From NCBI GenBank assembly GCA_905221605.1, contig CAJNDS010000523.1, positions 55,810 through 119,809 of the forward strand: a stretch of DNA of 64,000 nt, in the 5' to 3' direction. A model generated the notes under the pieces. The model was not told where the DNA came from. It ran no database searches and saw only the letters and a program-made list of their open reading frames with translations. This document shows, piece after piece, positions 1-11,559 of this stretch; position 1 is the first letter of the stretch; every line of letters begins with the position of its first letter. Position numbers and translations under genes: made by a program. The DNA is from Symbiodinium natans. Taxonomy: Eukaryota; Sar; Dinophyceae; Suessiales; Symbiodiniaceae.

Positions 1-1343
1 CCGACACGGCGTTTTGTGCATTCTGAAAGCCCCTTTGAACGCACGGAGCCCCACTACCCCTTAATTAAGGAATATACCTTCATGTATAAAGGGATCCTTA
101 GTGTCATTTAAGGTATACCCCTTAAAACCCTAAACCCTAAACCCTAAACCCCAAAAGAAGCGAGTTTAGTAGCTTGACTCGCCCGAAGCATTAAACTTGA
201 CGTAGTAGCCTAAACCTTAAACAGCTTCTTGGCCCTGGGCCTAGCAGCCCTAAGTCCTACACCCTAAGCACCCGAAACCCAGAATCGTTTAAGCTCAACA
301 GCCTGTCAATGGCCCCAGCCCCAAGCTCAACAAAGCCACCCCAAGCCCGAAACCCCAAACCCAAGAAATGATCGGAGGCGCCCAAGCAGGACAGACGCCT
401 AAACCCTAAACCCTAAACCCCAAACCCCAAACCCCAAACCCGAAGCAGGACAGACGCCACGGTGGGCTCCTCCCTGGCAGCCGAGGCTTTTGCCCCCGCC
501 GTCTCGGGAATTGGGGTTGGGGCTCGGCGTGGCAGTCTTTTCGTGCCGCTCTTGGTGCCACAAAGGGTTGTTTTAGGGTTTTAGAGTTTAGGGTTTAGGG
601 TGTTAGGGTTTAGGGCTTCGGGTTTAGCGTTGACTTCTTAAAGATGCTCCAAAGAGGCCCAGAAGAGACTAAGTCTCAAAAACCCTGACAAGGGCCCCAG
701 TGGGGTGAGTTAGGGTTTTCTTTCGTTTATCTCTAAACCTTGTGCCACCCTGACCCTAAACCCTCAACCCTAAACCCTAAACCTTAAACCCTAAAGCCCT
801 AAACCCTAAACCCGAAACCCTAAACCCCAAACCCTAAACCCTAAACCTAAACCCTAAACCCTAAACCCAACCCTAAGCCCTAACCCTGAACACAGAACCC
901 TGAATCCTAAACCCTAAACCCTAAACCCCAAGCCGTGTGCCCATGCTGGGCAGCCTGGCTCCAGATCCATGCTTTACAAGCTGAGGGCGGGTTCATTAGA
1001 CTGCTTGGCCAGACCAGCGGCCTGCTCCACTGGACCCTAAACCCTAAACCCTAAACCCTAAACCCTAAACCCTCAACCCTAATCCCTAAACCCTAAACCC
1101 TAAGTGCTAAACCCTAAACCCTAAGCCCTAAGCCAGTGTAACAGTGGGTTAAGAAGTTAAGAACAGGTGAGTTTAGGGCTTAGGGCTGCAAATTTCCAGG
1201 TGCAGCTGTAAGCTGCCGGGGCCCACCCGCAAAGCATTCGGTCAAAAGGGTTCTGGGTCTAGGGAACACACCGCTCATAGGAGAGGGTAAAAGGAAGGTG
1301 CTAAGGTGACTGAAAGCAAAGTTGAAGCAGGGTAGACTTGATC
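1..1343. repeat. Telomere-type repeats upstream of GANAB
   Basis: Mostly degenerate CCCTAAA tracts with shorter TTTAGGG tracts (about 570-630), separated by unique islands. Both orientations are mixed and unique DNA intervenes, so this is not a chromosome end. An inverted-repeat element lies at 55-124. I see no gene. The GANAB promoter and trans-splice acceptor should lie in about 1140-1343, but I cannot identify them. Confidence 0.8.
55..124. mobile_element. Inverted-repeat element, TAAGGAATATACCTT family, copy 1
   Basis: Arms at 66-80 and 110-124 match at 13 of 15 positions when inverted, with TACCCCTTA at the outside. A longer copy lies at 8989-9072. Confidence 0.65.
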
Positions 1344-1976
1344 ATGAGCCCCTGGCTTTCGTCGATGGGTGTCCGCCTGCTGCCTGCACTGCTGATTGCT
1401 GCAGCTGCCGTGGATCACTCCAAGTTCCGCACATGTTCGCAGGGCTCTTTCTGCCGACGCTACCGGGCCTATGTCAAGGAGGTTCAGAGTTCTGGCGCGC
1501 AGCTCCACTTCGTGGATGCCGCCTCCCTCACGCAGGACAGCGCGCACGAGGTCCGGCTTCAGATCTCGAGCCGCCACGGCGCGGGGGTGGTGGAGCCCCT
1601 TGAGCTCAAGCTGGGCTTCTTCCGCGTCCCGGAGGCCTGCGGTGTGCTCCGGATCTCCATCCTGGCGCCGGGGGAGAGGCGCTTCCGGCCGCGCGAGGGC
1701 GACGTGGCCCTGGTGCCGGAGGGCGGCCTGCAACCCGACCCTGTGGCGGTGCGATCAGAGGAGGCGGCGGCCATCATCACCGCCGGGGAGTGCTCGGCAA
1801 GGGTGCAGTATGACCCCTTGGAGTTGGATCTGATGCGTTCGGGTCGGCTGCTGCAGACCCTCAATGCGCGACACCTCTTGAATTTCGAGCAGCTGCGAAG
1901 CAAAGGGACGGGCGCGCGCCCCTTGATCGATGCCACGGACGTTGATAGCACCTCGCTGTGGGAGGAGGAGTTCGAT
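1344..1976 (+). CDS. GANAB: GANAB exon 1: signal peptide and N-terminal domain
   Basis: The ATG at 1344 opens [20 protein letters not shown], a hydrophobic signal peptide that probably ends in the following alanines near residue 21. Next comes [18 protein letters not shown], the Cys-containing segment at the mature N terminus of the family (human: NFKTCEESSFCKRQR). The rest is the N-terminal beta-sandwich, including the conserved run [21 protein letters not shown] six bases upstream is open but unlikely to be the start. The exon ends after FD with a GT donor (1977), leaving 211 codons in phase 0. It is by far the longest 5' exon. No spliced-leader relic is visible just upstream, as expected for a gene that has kept its introns. 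Confidence 0.93.
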
Positions 1977-4330
1977 GTGTGTGGGCTGCACTTGAAGACG
2001 TGCTCAAGTCTTTCATCGGTTGATTGGGGCTTTACACCCTAAACCCTACACCCTAAGCCCTAAGCCCTAAGCCCTAAACCCTAAATTCCCTAACCCCAGG
2101 CACCCCAAACCCTCATTCAGTTTGCCACAGGGCAAGGCCCGATGCCTTGCATTCCAGTTTCAGTCCATCCTTCCGGAGTCTCCACGAACAGAAGCGGAAG
2201 CTTCAAACCTACCCTAAACAACCTAAAGCCCTGAACCCTGAACAACCTAAAAGCCCTGAACCCTGAACAACCTAAAGCCCCTTAAACCCCAAACCCCAAA
2301 CCCTAAACCTAAAACCCCCTCAAGCCGCTTGCAGCCCCCAAGCGCCCAAGGGACACGTGGACTCGAAGCCTCGTGGCCCCATGGGCGTGGGGATCGACAT
2401 CAGCTTCCACAAGGCCCGGAGAGACCCTAAACCCTAACCCCTAACCCCTAAACCTTAAACCCAACCCCAAACCCCAAACCCGAAACCCTAAACCCACTTC
2501 CCTCCCTCCCGAGTGTTTCCGGAGGCCTCCTTTGCTGTTGGCCTGGCAGAGCACGCCACGCGCCTGCACCTTGCGGAGCCCCGCTTCCAGGAGCCTTTGC
2601 ATATCCATTTGGGGGTTTAGGGTTTAGGGTTCAGGGGTTTAGGGGTTTAGGGGTTTAGGGTTTAGGGTTTAGGGTTAGGGCTCATGGGCCTTACTGATCT
2701 ATTTGAGAGCCCAGTACCCTTTATGAAAGGAGTCCGGGGCGTAAGGCTTTAGGGGTTCGGGTTTAGGATTTGCGAGAATAAGGGGCCCGAATATAGACCC
2801 CCCAGATAGTCGGACTCCCTTTCAATAAGGACCCCAGTAGGGTACCCTAATGTCGGAAACCCCAATTTTGCTCAAATCATTTATTCATTCGCTTGCTTGT
2901 TTATGTTTCATTCACTTTAATCCTTGTTTGGAATATATTTGATTGTTTATGTTTTTTCTTCTTGCTCATTTGTTTTTTCTTCTTTATCTAAGCATTATAT
3001 ATGTAGACATACATATCTATTTCTTTGTATTTGTTTGGTTAACTTTTTATGTGGAATTGAAGTGACGACGGCTTTGGGTGTTTAGGGCTTTGGGGGGGGG
3101 GGGTGTTTAGGGTTCAGGGTTTAATCCATGGTTTAGGGCTTAGTTTAGGGTTTAGCGTTTAGGTTTTGGGGTTTAGGGTTTAGGGTTTAGGGGTTAGGGG
3201 TTCGGTTTTAGGGTTTAGGGTTTAGGGTTTGGTGTTTATGGTTTAGGGTTTAGGGTTTAGGGTTTGGTTGTTGTTTGTTTCTTGTTCTTCTTGGTGTGTG
3301 TGGGTTTACGGCTTCAGGGGCTTGAAGGTGTTGGCTAAGGAGGGCCTTCGGGGTTTTAGGCTTTTGGTTTTCGAGGTTCTTGGATTTTTTGCGGTGGCGA
3401 AGTATCCCTTGACCTGGAGTGCCGGACCATCCCACGGGGCATCGACAGGCTTCGTTTCTTAGTAGTAGAGTAGCCGAGTAGGTAACCCTTGAACCTTTTT
3501 GGGGTAGTATCATTCCCTTATTGCCCCAAAGGTTAACTTTTAGTTCCCCTAAACCCTAAACCCTAAACCCTAAACCCCAAACCCTAAACCCTAAACCCTA
3601 AACCCTAAACCCTAAATCGGAACTCTCGGTCTGTGGCTCGTGGGAAGCCTGAGCCGACACCCCAATTGGCAGGAGCCCTATCGCCTGTTCAACCTCGATG
3701 TCTTCGAGTACGAGGCCTGCAGGGGCGGTGCTGTCGTATCACCGATGCCTTCCGCAGGTCTGTAAGCCCCTAACCCTAAACCCTAAACCGTAAGCCTTAA
3801 ACCCTAAACCCTAAACCCTAATCCTAGCCCCCCCCCCCGCCCAAAACACCCCCAGGTCGATGTGCCCATGGCGCTCTACGGCAACATCCCCATGATCACG
3901 GCCCTGCACCAGGGGCCCGAGCCAGGCTGAGGGAATAGGGTTGAGGGGTTAGGGTTGGGTTTAGGGTTTAGGGTTTAGGGCCCAATAAGATGATGAGAAG
4001 CACTAGTCAGAAGGCATTCTGAGAACATGCTAGCTGTATTTACCTGTAGGCACGTGGGATTAGTGCGTCGCACGTCAAGATGCAAAGGGAAGGAACACAG
4101 AAACACGAGAAGCGTAAGCTAGTAATGCATGCTACTAGTTTTTGTGTTCGTTCTCTCACAAACTTCGCCACAAACTTCATTCTTAGCTGCTGTCGTTTTC
4201 GGGGTTTAGGTGGTTCGGGTTAGGTCAGGTATATTATGCATGTATCTACGCATGTACGTGTACATAAGTATATCGATACACAGATATTCGCCGGGTGGAT
4301 ATAGACATATACAAATGTATATGCTACATG

Positions 4331-4362
<32 letters not shown>

Positions 4363-4400
4363 TGTATGTATGTATGTATGTATGTATGTATGTATGTATG

Positions 4401-4431
<31 letters not shown>

Positions 4432-7400
4432 TGTATGTATGTATGTATGTATGTATGTATGTATGTATGTATGTATGTATGTATGTATGTATGTATGTAT
4501 GTATGTATGTATGTATGTATGTATGTATGTATGTATGTATGTATGTATGTATGTATGTATGTATGTATGTATGTATGTATATATACATATATATGCTCTC
4601 TCTCCATATATATATATATATATATATGGTACCCCCCCCAGTGACCTACCCTTTTTCGCCTTGTCTCAAGTCACCCAGCTGCACTGCAAGCAAACTCGGT
4701 GTGCAATATAGCGTATTTCCTAGGGCGTAGACTAAAATACAACTAAAATCGCATGCACGGGACAGTAGAAAAACCAAAAACACCAAAACCAAAAAAACCA
4801 AAAAAAACCAAAAAAACCAAAAAAACCAAAAAAACCAAAAAAACCAAAAAAACCAAAAAAACCAAAAAAACCAAAACCAAAAAAACCACAAAAACCAAAA
4901 CCAAAAAAAACAAAAAAAAAACAATTTTCCGGAACTCTCAGGAATCCCTATGAGGCTTCTCCAAGAGTCCCGGAAAATTGTTTTTTTTGGTATTTTTGGT
5001 TTTTTTTGGCTTTTTTGGTTTTGGTATTTTTGGTATTTTTGGTTTTTTGGTTTTGGTATTTTGGATTGTTGGTTCGCCTTCACGGTCACGAGGCAACAAC
5101 TACGCATTTTTAAGTGTGCTTATGCTAATTGTGCTTTTCAGAAATAGTATTCAAGTGGTCTTTCTAGTGCTTCAGATCTATTTGTTTCGTTATTATGTAA
5201 GTAGAGCCACTAGTGTTTAGTGCACCTTTTGGGTGTACTAAAGTGTAGTAGACCTTATTCAGCCATTACTTGGTGCTCTGGTAGCTAAATTCGCATGGAT
5301 AATATTTGCCTGGTAAAAGCGATTAATTATCTAGAAGCAGCATGTGCAATACTTGTCTTGAGAAAAAGCATTTATTGCTTAGAACTGTTTGCTTAAAAAG
5401 TGACTACTACTCGTCCAGGGATACCCCAAAACCCTATCATCCAAACTTCGCCAGAGATTCTCCTGAAAAGCTTGCGCTTTTGGATGTTTTTATGTATTTG
5501 TGAATTTGCTTGTGTATGGCCTTCACTATGTACTTTTCTAGGATTCTTGTGCATTTTTTAAGCCTGATTGTGCAAGTTGCGTTTTTCAAGCATAGTATAT
5601 ATGTGGTCTTTATTGATACTTCAGACATTTTTGTTTCATCGTTATGTAAGTAGAACCGCTTCTATTTCCATTATTGTGCATGATTTAAGCTTGCTTATGC
5701 AAATTGTGCTTTTCAGACGTAGAATATAAGTGGTCTTTGTTGAATACTTCAGCAATCTTTGTTTGATTGTTATGTAGGTAGAACCGCATCCATTTCCGTT
5801 AGTGTTTATTTCGTATTTGGTTGAGTATGGTCCTTTAAATAGTATTCACTTGAGTCAAACTGGGCTCTTTGCTTAAGAATTCCTCTAGTAGTTAAATTCG
5901 CATAGAATGAATACTTCAAAAATAAAAAATTGTTTCATGAATATGTAAACATAAGTTTGGTTTTGCAGATAGTATTTCAATAATACTTTGCCTGGTATAA
6001 GCACAACTGTTTCAATGCATAAGTTGCTCAATAGAGCACTATTTGCCCTTTATATAAACCACACTTTGCCACATTTTGGTTGAATATGGTGCTTCTTTTG
6101 TATTTTGGTTGAGTATGGTCCTTTAAATGGTATTCACTTGAGTCAACTGGGCTATTTGCTTAATAATTACTCTAGTAGCTAAATTCGCATAAAATGATTG
6201 TTTCAAAAATAAAACGATTCATGAATATGTCAACATAAGGCATTTCAGTGGACTTTTCAGAGAGCATACTTTGCCTAGTGCAAACATAATTGTATAAATA
6301 CAGTAGTTGCTCAACAAAGCATTATTTGCACTTTAAACGCACACTTTGCCATATTTTGGTTGAGAAGGGTGTCTATTTCGTATCTTGGTTGAGAATGCTC
6401 CTTTAAATAGTATTCACTTGAGTCAAATTGGGCTCTTTGCTTAATAATTACTCTAGTAGTTAAATTCGCATAGAATCAAGAAAAATGTTTCACTATTTGA
6501 TTAATACTTTGCCTCGTACAAACACAATTGTATAAATAGATTAGTTGCTCAACAAAACATGAATTGCAGTTTAAACGCACAATTTGCATAGAAAAAGCAC
6601 AGATCTAAACATCTAAAAGCAGCATTGTCCGCTTCAGATTCAAAATGTAGATTATTCCAACGCTGGCTTATCGGGGTCTGTGAGGTGGGTGTTCCAGTAA
6701 CTGTCCTTCATTACCCGGTGATTAACTACGCGACTTTTGGGCCTTCTTTGTTGTTTTTTGTTAAAAAGGCCTACAAAGGGTAGGTCGCTGGGGGGGGGGG
6801 GGTAGCATATATATATATATATATATACATCTGTGCTTGTATTTCAAGAGATAGATTATATATACATATATATGTGCGTATGTGTTTTTTAGGCTGTTAC
6901 AGGGGGTTGGCACCTCCAGGCGGCTCCGCTGCATCCGGCATACTGCTTGTGAACCCGTCGGAAGGCTTCGTCAAGGCCGATTTCTCAGGTTTTCAGGGCT
7001 GAGGTGTAGGGTTCCCAAGGAGAGCCATAACCTATTGCTTTTGGATTCCAGTCTCGAGCTGGGACAACTCGGGGTTGTTCTCTATTGTTCCCCACCTTCG
7101 GTGTGGGGTTGTTAGATTTTAAACTCAACTCTTCTCCTCGCCCGGAACTCTTCTCCTCGCCCGGTCCACTCCTAGAGCCTCCCTGGAGTGCCCAACCCCA
7201 GAGACTCCTGGAGCGCCCAACCCCAGAGACTCCTGGAATGCCCAATCTCAGAGACTCCTGGAGTGCCCAACCCAGAGATTCCTGGAGTGCCCAACCCAAG
7301 AGTCTCCCTGGAGTGCCCAACCCCAATTGCAAGCAAAAACTAAGAAAGCGTCATATTTGAATCAATGTGTCTTTGTTTGAACATCCTATTTGCGCTCTTG

Positions 7401-10400
7401 CCTTTTAACGAGGAGCAAGGTGGGGAGTTTCGAAGTCACATGATTTTTGTTTTTACTTGCCTTTGATCCATGCCGGCGTAGAGCCCAAACTGTGTAAACC
7501 ACGACGGCACGTCGTGTCACGAACGGAGCTGGGCACGATGCCGGCCCCAAAGCAACGGCGGCTCTGCACTTCGCAAGGAGCATGCGCAGGGGGGGGCCAG
7601 GAGCAGAAATATCCATCACAGCATGCACATGGCACGAAAGGCCGGAGTTGGGGCAGGATCTCGCCATTCGGGTCAGCACGATATTTGCATTTAGGGTTTA
7701 GGGTTTAGGGTTTAGGGTTTAGGGTTTAGGGTTTAGGGTTTAGAGCAGTTTAGGGTTTAGGGTTTAGGGTAGCAGATCCTCGCACGAAGCGAAGCCCGTC
7801 CAAGCAAGAAAAGCAGGATTCAGGCGCAGCTTTGGTGAAGAACCGGAGTTTGAGAGGCCCTAAACCCTAAACCTTAAACCCTGAACCCTGAACCCTAAAC
7901 CCTAAACCCTAAACCCTAAACCCTAAACCCTGAACCCTGAACCCTAAACCCTAAACCCTACCATGTTTTCGTGCGACGTGCAAGGACCGAGGCGGGGAGA
8001 GCTCCTAGCCAGAGCCAGCCACGTGAACCCCACCCTAAACAATAAACCCTAAACCCTAACCCTAAACCCTAAACCCTAAACCCTAAACCCTAAACCCTAA
8101 ACCCTAAACCCTAAACCCTAAACCCTACACCCTAAACCCTCAACCCTCAACCCTCAACCCTAAACCCTAAGCCCTAAACCCTAAACCCTAACCCTAAACC
8201 CCAAGGTGGAGACGGCCAACAATGGCACCGACACCCAGACCTGGTGGGCCTTCGAGGCAGCTGGCTGTCGGGTTTAGGGTTTAGGGGTTAGGGTTTGGGG
8301 TTTAGGTTTTTCTACTCCAGGTCCTTCGAGTTTGGGGTTTGGGGGTTTAGGGGTTTTTGGGGTTTAGGAGTTTGGGGGTTTAGAGGTTTAGAAGGTTTAG
8401 GGGGTTTAGGGGTTCAGGGGTTGAGGGGTTAAGGGGTTCAGGGATTCGGGTTTTGGGTTTTCGGGGTGTAGGGTTTAGAGTGTAGAGACGAAGGTTTATG
8501 GTCTTGGGGTGTAGGGTTTAGGGTTTTGGGATTAAAGTTTGGGGTTCAGGGTTTTTTGGGGCGAGCCCTTCTCTAAACCTCATGTGCTCGAGACTCAAAA
8601 CCCTAAACTCGGAACGGGTTGCGAGGTTTCAGAGTATTTCGTGTCTCCAGGCCGGCATCCTCGACTTCTTTGCTTTCCTGGGCCCGACGCCACTAGACGT
8701 GCTGCGTCAGTGCCTTTGACCGCCTTGAGCAAAGTTTGTGCACATGTCGGGTTTTGGGTAACTGGGGTTTTCGGTGTGCAAGGTTTGGCATTCATGTTTC
8801 TAAGTGTTAGGGTTGAAGGTGAGGGTTTCGGGTTTTGAATTTAGCATCTTGAGGTTTGGGGTTCAGGTTCTGAGTCTAGGGGCTTTGGGGGGACTTCGGT
8901 GTGTGAGGGTTAGGGTTTACGGTATCCTAGCACAAGCAGTGTAGTATGAATGTGACTAGGGGGGGGGCGTGGGAGGGATGGACCAGTCAATACCCCTGAA
9001 TGAAGGAATTTACCTCAAATCATCTTCTGGATCCCTACATAACTTAAGGTGAATTCCTTATTAAGGGGTATTGAGCTCCATGGGTAATGTCGTCTGAAAT
9101 AGCTCAATTTGCTCGTATCAAGCCTTAAACGTTCAACATCAGTCCTCAACCCTAAATCCCAATTCTGGAATCCGTACGGCACAGCATAAAAGAAGACTCA
9201 TCAAAGCCGAAAGCCTAAAGCCTGATTACCCAGACCCCTGGGAGGATCCAAAAACTAGAACCCCCAAAGAGTACTGAGTGAAGCGAGTGCGTGAACTTAA
9301 CTTACGAATGAACGACGCAAACAGGAACAAGAAAATAGGAATGTTGTGAGCCCATGAAAGTCTTTTGTTGGGGGGCTTCCTTGTTCTCTTCGTTCACAAC
9401 ATTAATAAATTCACGCACTCCCTACATTCGTTTGTAATTATAATACTGTTGTTCTCTCCGTTCATTCTTCCTTTTCGTTTGCAGCACTTCGTTCTCACTT
9501 CGCTCGCCAATTCTAATATTAATACACGCGTAAACTTGCCTTAATATTCTAGTTGTCTTCACTTCGTAGTAATATTATATGATGCCGCGAGCACAGTAAG
9601 ATTCTATCGCGGGGCTATAACTTATAATACTTATAGCAATAATACTATTGTAAAGGGCCACATTCTTTTCCTCTTTTTCGTGGGCCAACAATACTCTTCG
9701 TTTGTTGCGTTCGTGCATTAATTCATTTGCATTCGCTCCGCTTCTTTACAAATGAATTCATACACTTCTCTCTATGGTCATTCTTAGGAACCCTAAACCC
9801 TAAACCTTAAACCCTTAAACCCTTAATACTTTTTTGGATCCTCCCAGGGGCCTGATTATGGATGTCCAGGTACCATGCCGTCACTGGCTGGCCTCGGATG
9901 CCGCCCCTGGCGGCCCTCGGCAAGCACCAGTCAAGGTGGGGGGGGGGGTTTAGGGTTTAGGGTTTAGGGTTTAAAGGGTTTAGGAGCCCCCCCCCCCCCC
10001 CCCCCCCGGCAGCTTTAGAATCTTTGGAACACCCTCAACCCTCAACCCTCAAGCTTCAACCCCCCAGCCTTAAACCCTCAACCCAAAGCCTCAAATAGCC
10101 CTAATTCTGTCCCACCAGGTGGAACTATATCACCGTGGAGGACGGCTGGGGCTCAGGCCTACAGTTTTTGTGCAACCCAAAAATCTGAACCCCAAACACT
10201 CGACCCTCGACCGTGAACCTAGAAACCGGAACCCTACAAACTCTCTCACCCCCCTATAAACCCCCTATACACCCTTCCGGAAGCACCCTGAACCCCCTGT
10301 AAGCACCCTTTAAACCCCCCTCTAACCCCCCAAGAGCTGTTGGACTGGAGGACGTGCTGGAGGTGGCCGGGAAGTTCGACGAGCACCGGATTCCGTTCGA

Positions 10401-11527
10401 CTTCATCTGGCTGGACCTGGAGCACACGAACCAGAAGCGTTACTTTGGGGGGGGTTCAGTTGAAGTAATCCCTTCCCCCGTAATATTAGCCCCCCCTAAC
10501 AGGTTGAGGGTGTAGGTTTGAGGGGTTTAGGACATAGGTTTGTTTAGAAGCTTCCGCACCCCACTAAGCCATCCCTTGAGGCTACTTCCCCCCTTAAGGC
10601 TACTTCACCTGGGATCCGCAGCACTTCCCCGCGGAGGGCGTGCGCAGAATGCTGGGGGAGCTGAACAGGACGCACCGGAAGCTAGTCACCATCATCGACC
10701 CTCACCTCTACGCGGCCGACCCGGACTATGCCGTGGCCGCGCGGATGAAGGCGCAGGGCCTGATGGTGAAGAGGCCGGGCAACGCGACGGTCCCTGCCCA
10801 CGACTTCGAAGGGTTCTGCTGGCCTGGCCCCTCGAACTATCCGGACTTCTGCGATCCAAGAATGCGGCGCGAGTGGGCGGAGCTGTTCGACTTTTCCGCG
10901 TATCCCGGGTGGCCTGCCGAGATCTATACCTGGAACGACATGAACGAGCCCAGTGTCTTCGACGGGCCTGAGATCTCGCTTCCCAGGGACACCCTCCACC
11001 GCTGCCACGCCGAGGAGTTCGACATCGAGCACCGCGAAGTGCACAACCTCTACGGCTTCTACGTGCACGAGGCGAGCACACAGGGGCACCTGCGCCTTGC
11101 CCGCTTCGAGCCCAAAACCCCGAACCCCCAACCACTCACTGGGAAAAGGGCCAACCCCTTTTTCTGAAAGGGCCTTAGATCTTTTCGTGGCACATGGGGC
11201 CGGCTAAATGTGGGGTGTACAGTAAAAATTGGGCGCTCGGAGTTACGCTACTTAAGGAGTTCGTTAAAGCTACTCATGCAAGGGTTTAGGGCTCAGGAAC
11301 CCTGAGCCCTAAACCCTCAACCCTAAGCCCTAAACTCATAACCCTGAACCCAAAAACCCAAACCCAAAACCCTAAACACTCCACCCTGAAAGCAGTTCGC
11401 CACCGCCAGCTCAGGCTGCGCGCGCCCGGCCAGCGCCCCTTCGTCCTTACCCGGCCTCTCGGCTGCTCCCCAGAATCGCAAACCCTAGGCCTCGAAAACC
11501 TAAACCCTAAACCCTAAACCCTCAGCC

Positions 11528-11559
<32 letters not shown>

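Larger units (their letters stand above)
3926..6919. other. GANAB intron 5: microsatellites and AT-rich repeat island
   Basis: This long intron holds a TTTAGGG tract (about 3955-3980), a GTAT tetranucleotide array (4334-4580), an AT run (4589-4626), a CCAAAAA-type inverted repeat (4776-5060) and an AT-rich island (5100-6660) made of diverged repeats. A TA run lies at 6806-6830. No coding exon was found between 3926 and 6919. Confidence 0.75.

Noticed and set aside
1-1140. Chromosome-end telomere
   Set aside because: Repeats are degenerate, in both orientations and interrupted by unique DNA, and the same tracts run through all 64 kb. They are interstitial.
1559-1991. Frames antisense to GANAB exon 1
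   Set aside because: Shadows of a GC-rich coding exon. The plus frame matches GANAB throughout.
2861-2877. Second spliced-leader relic (CCAATTTTGCTCAAA)
   Set aside because: Needs a gap, lacks the GTAGCC part, and no intronless frame follows.
4206-4730. Several 70-138-codon frames of YIHT or YVCM repeats
   Set aside because: Translations of the GTAT microsatellite, which has no stops in several frames.
7165-7330. CRISPR-like array
   Set aside because: Direct tandem minisatellite without unique spacers, in a eukaryotic intron.
7386-7708. Small genes in GANAB intron 6
   Set aside because: Both strands are open over the same GC-rich stretch and neither shows a recognisable protein.
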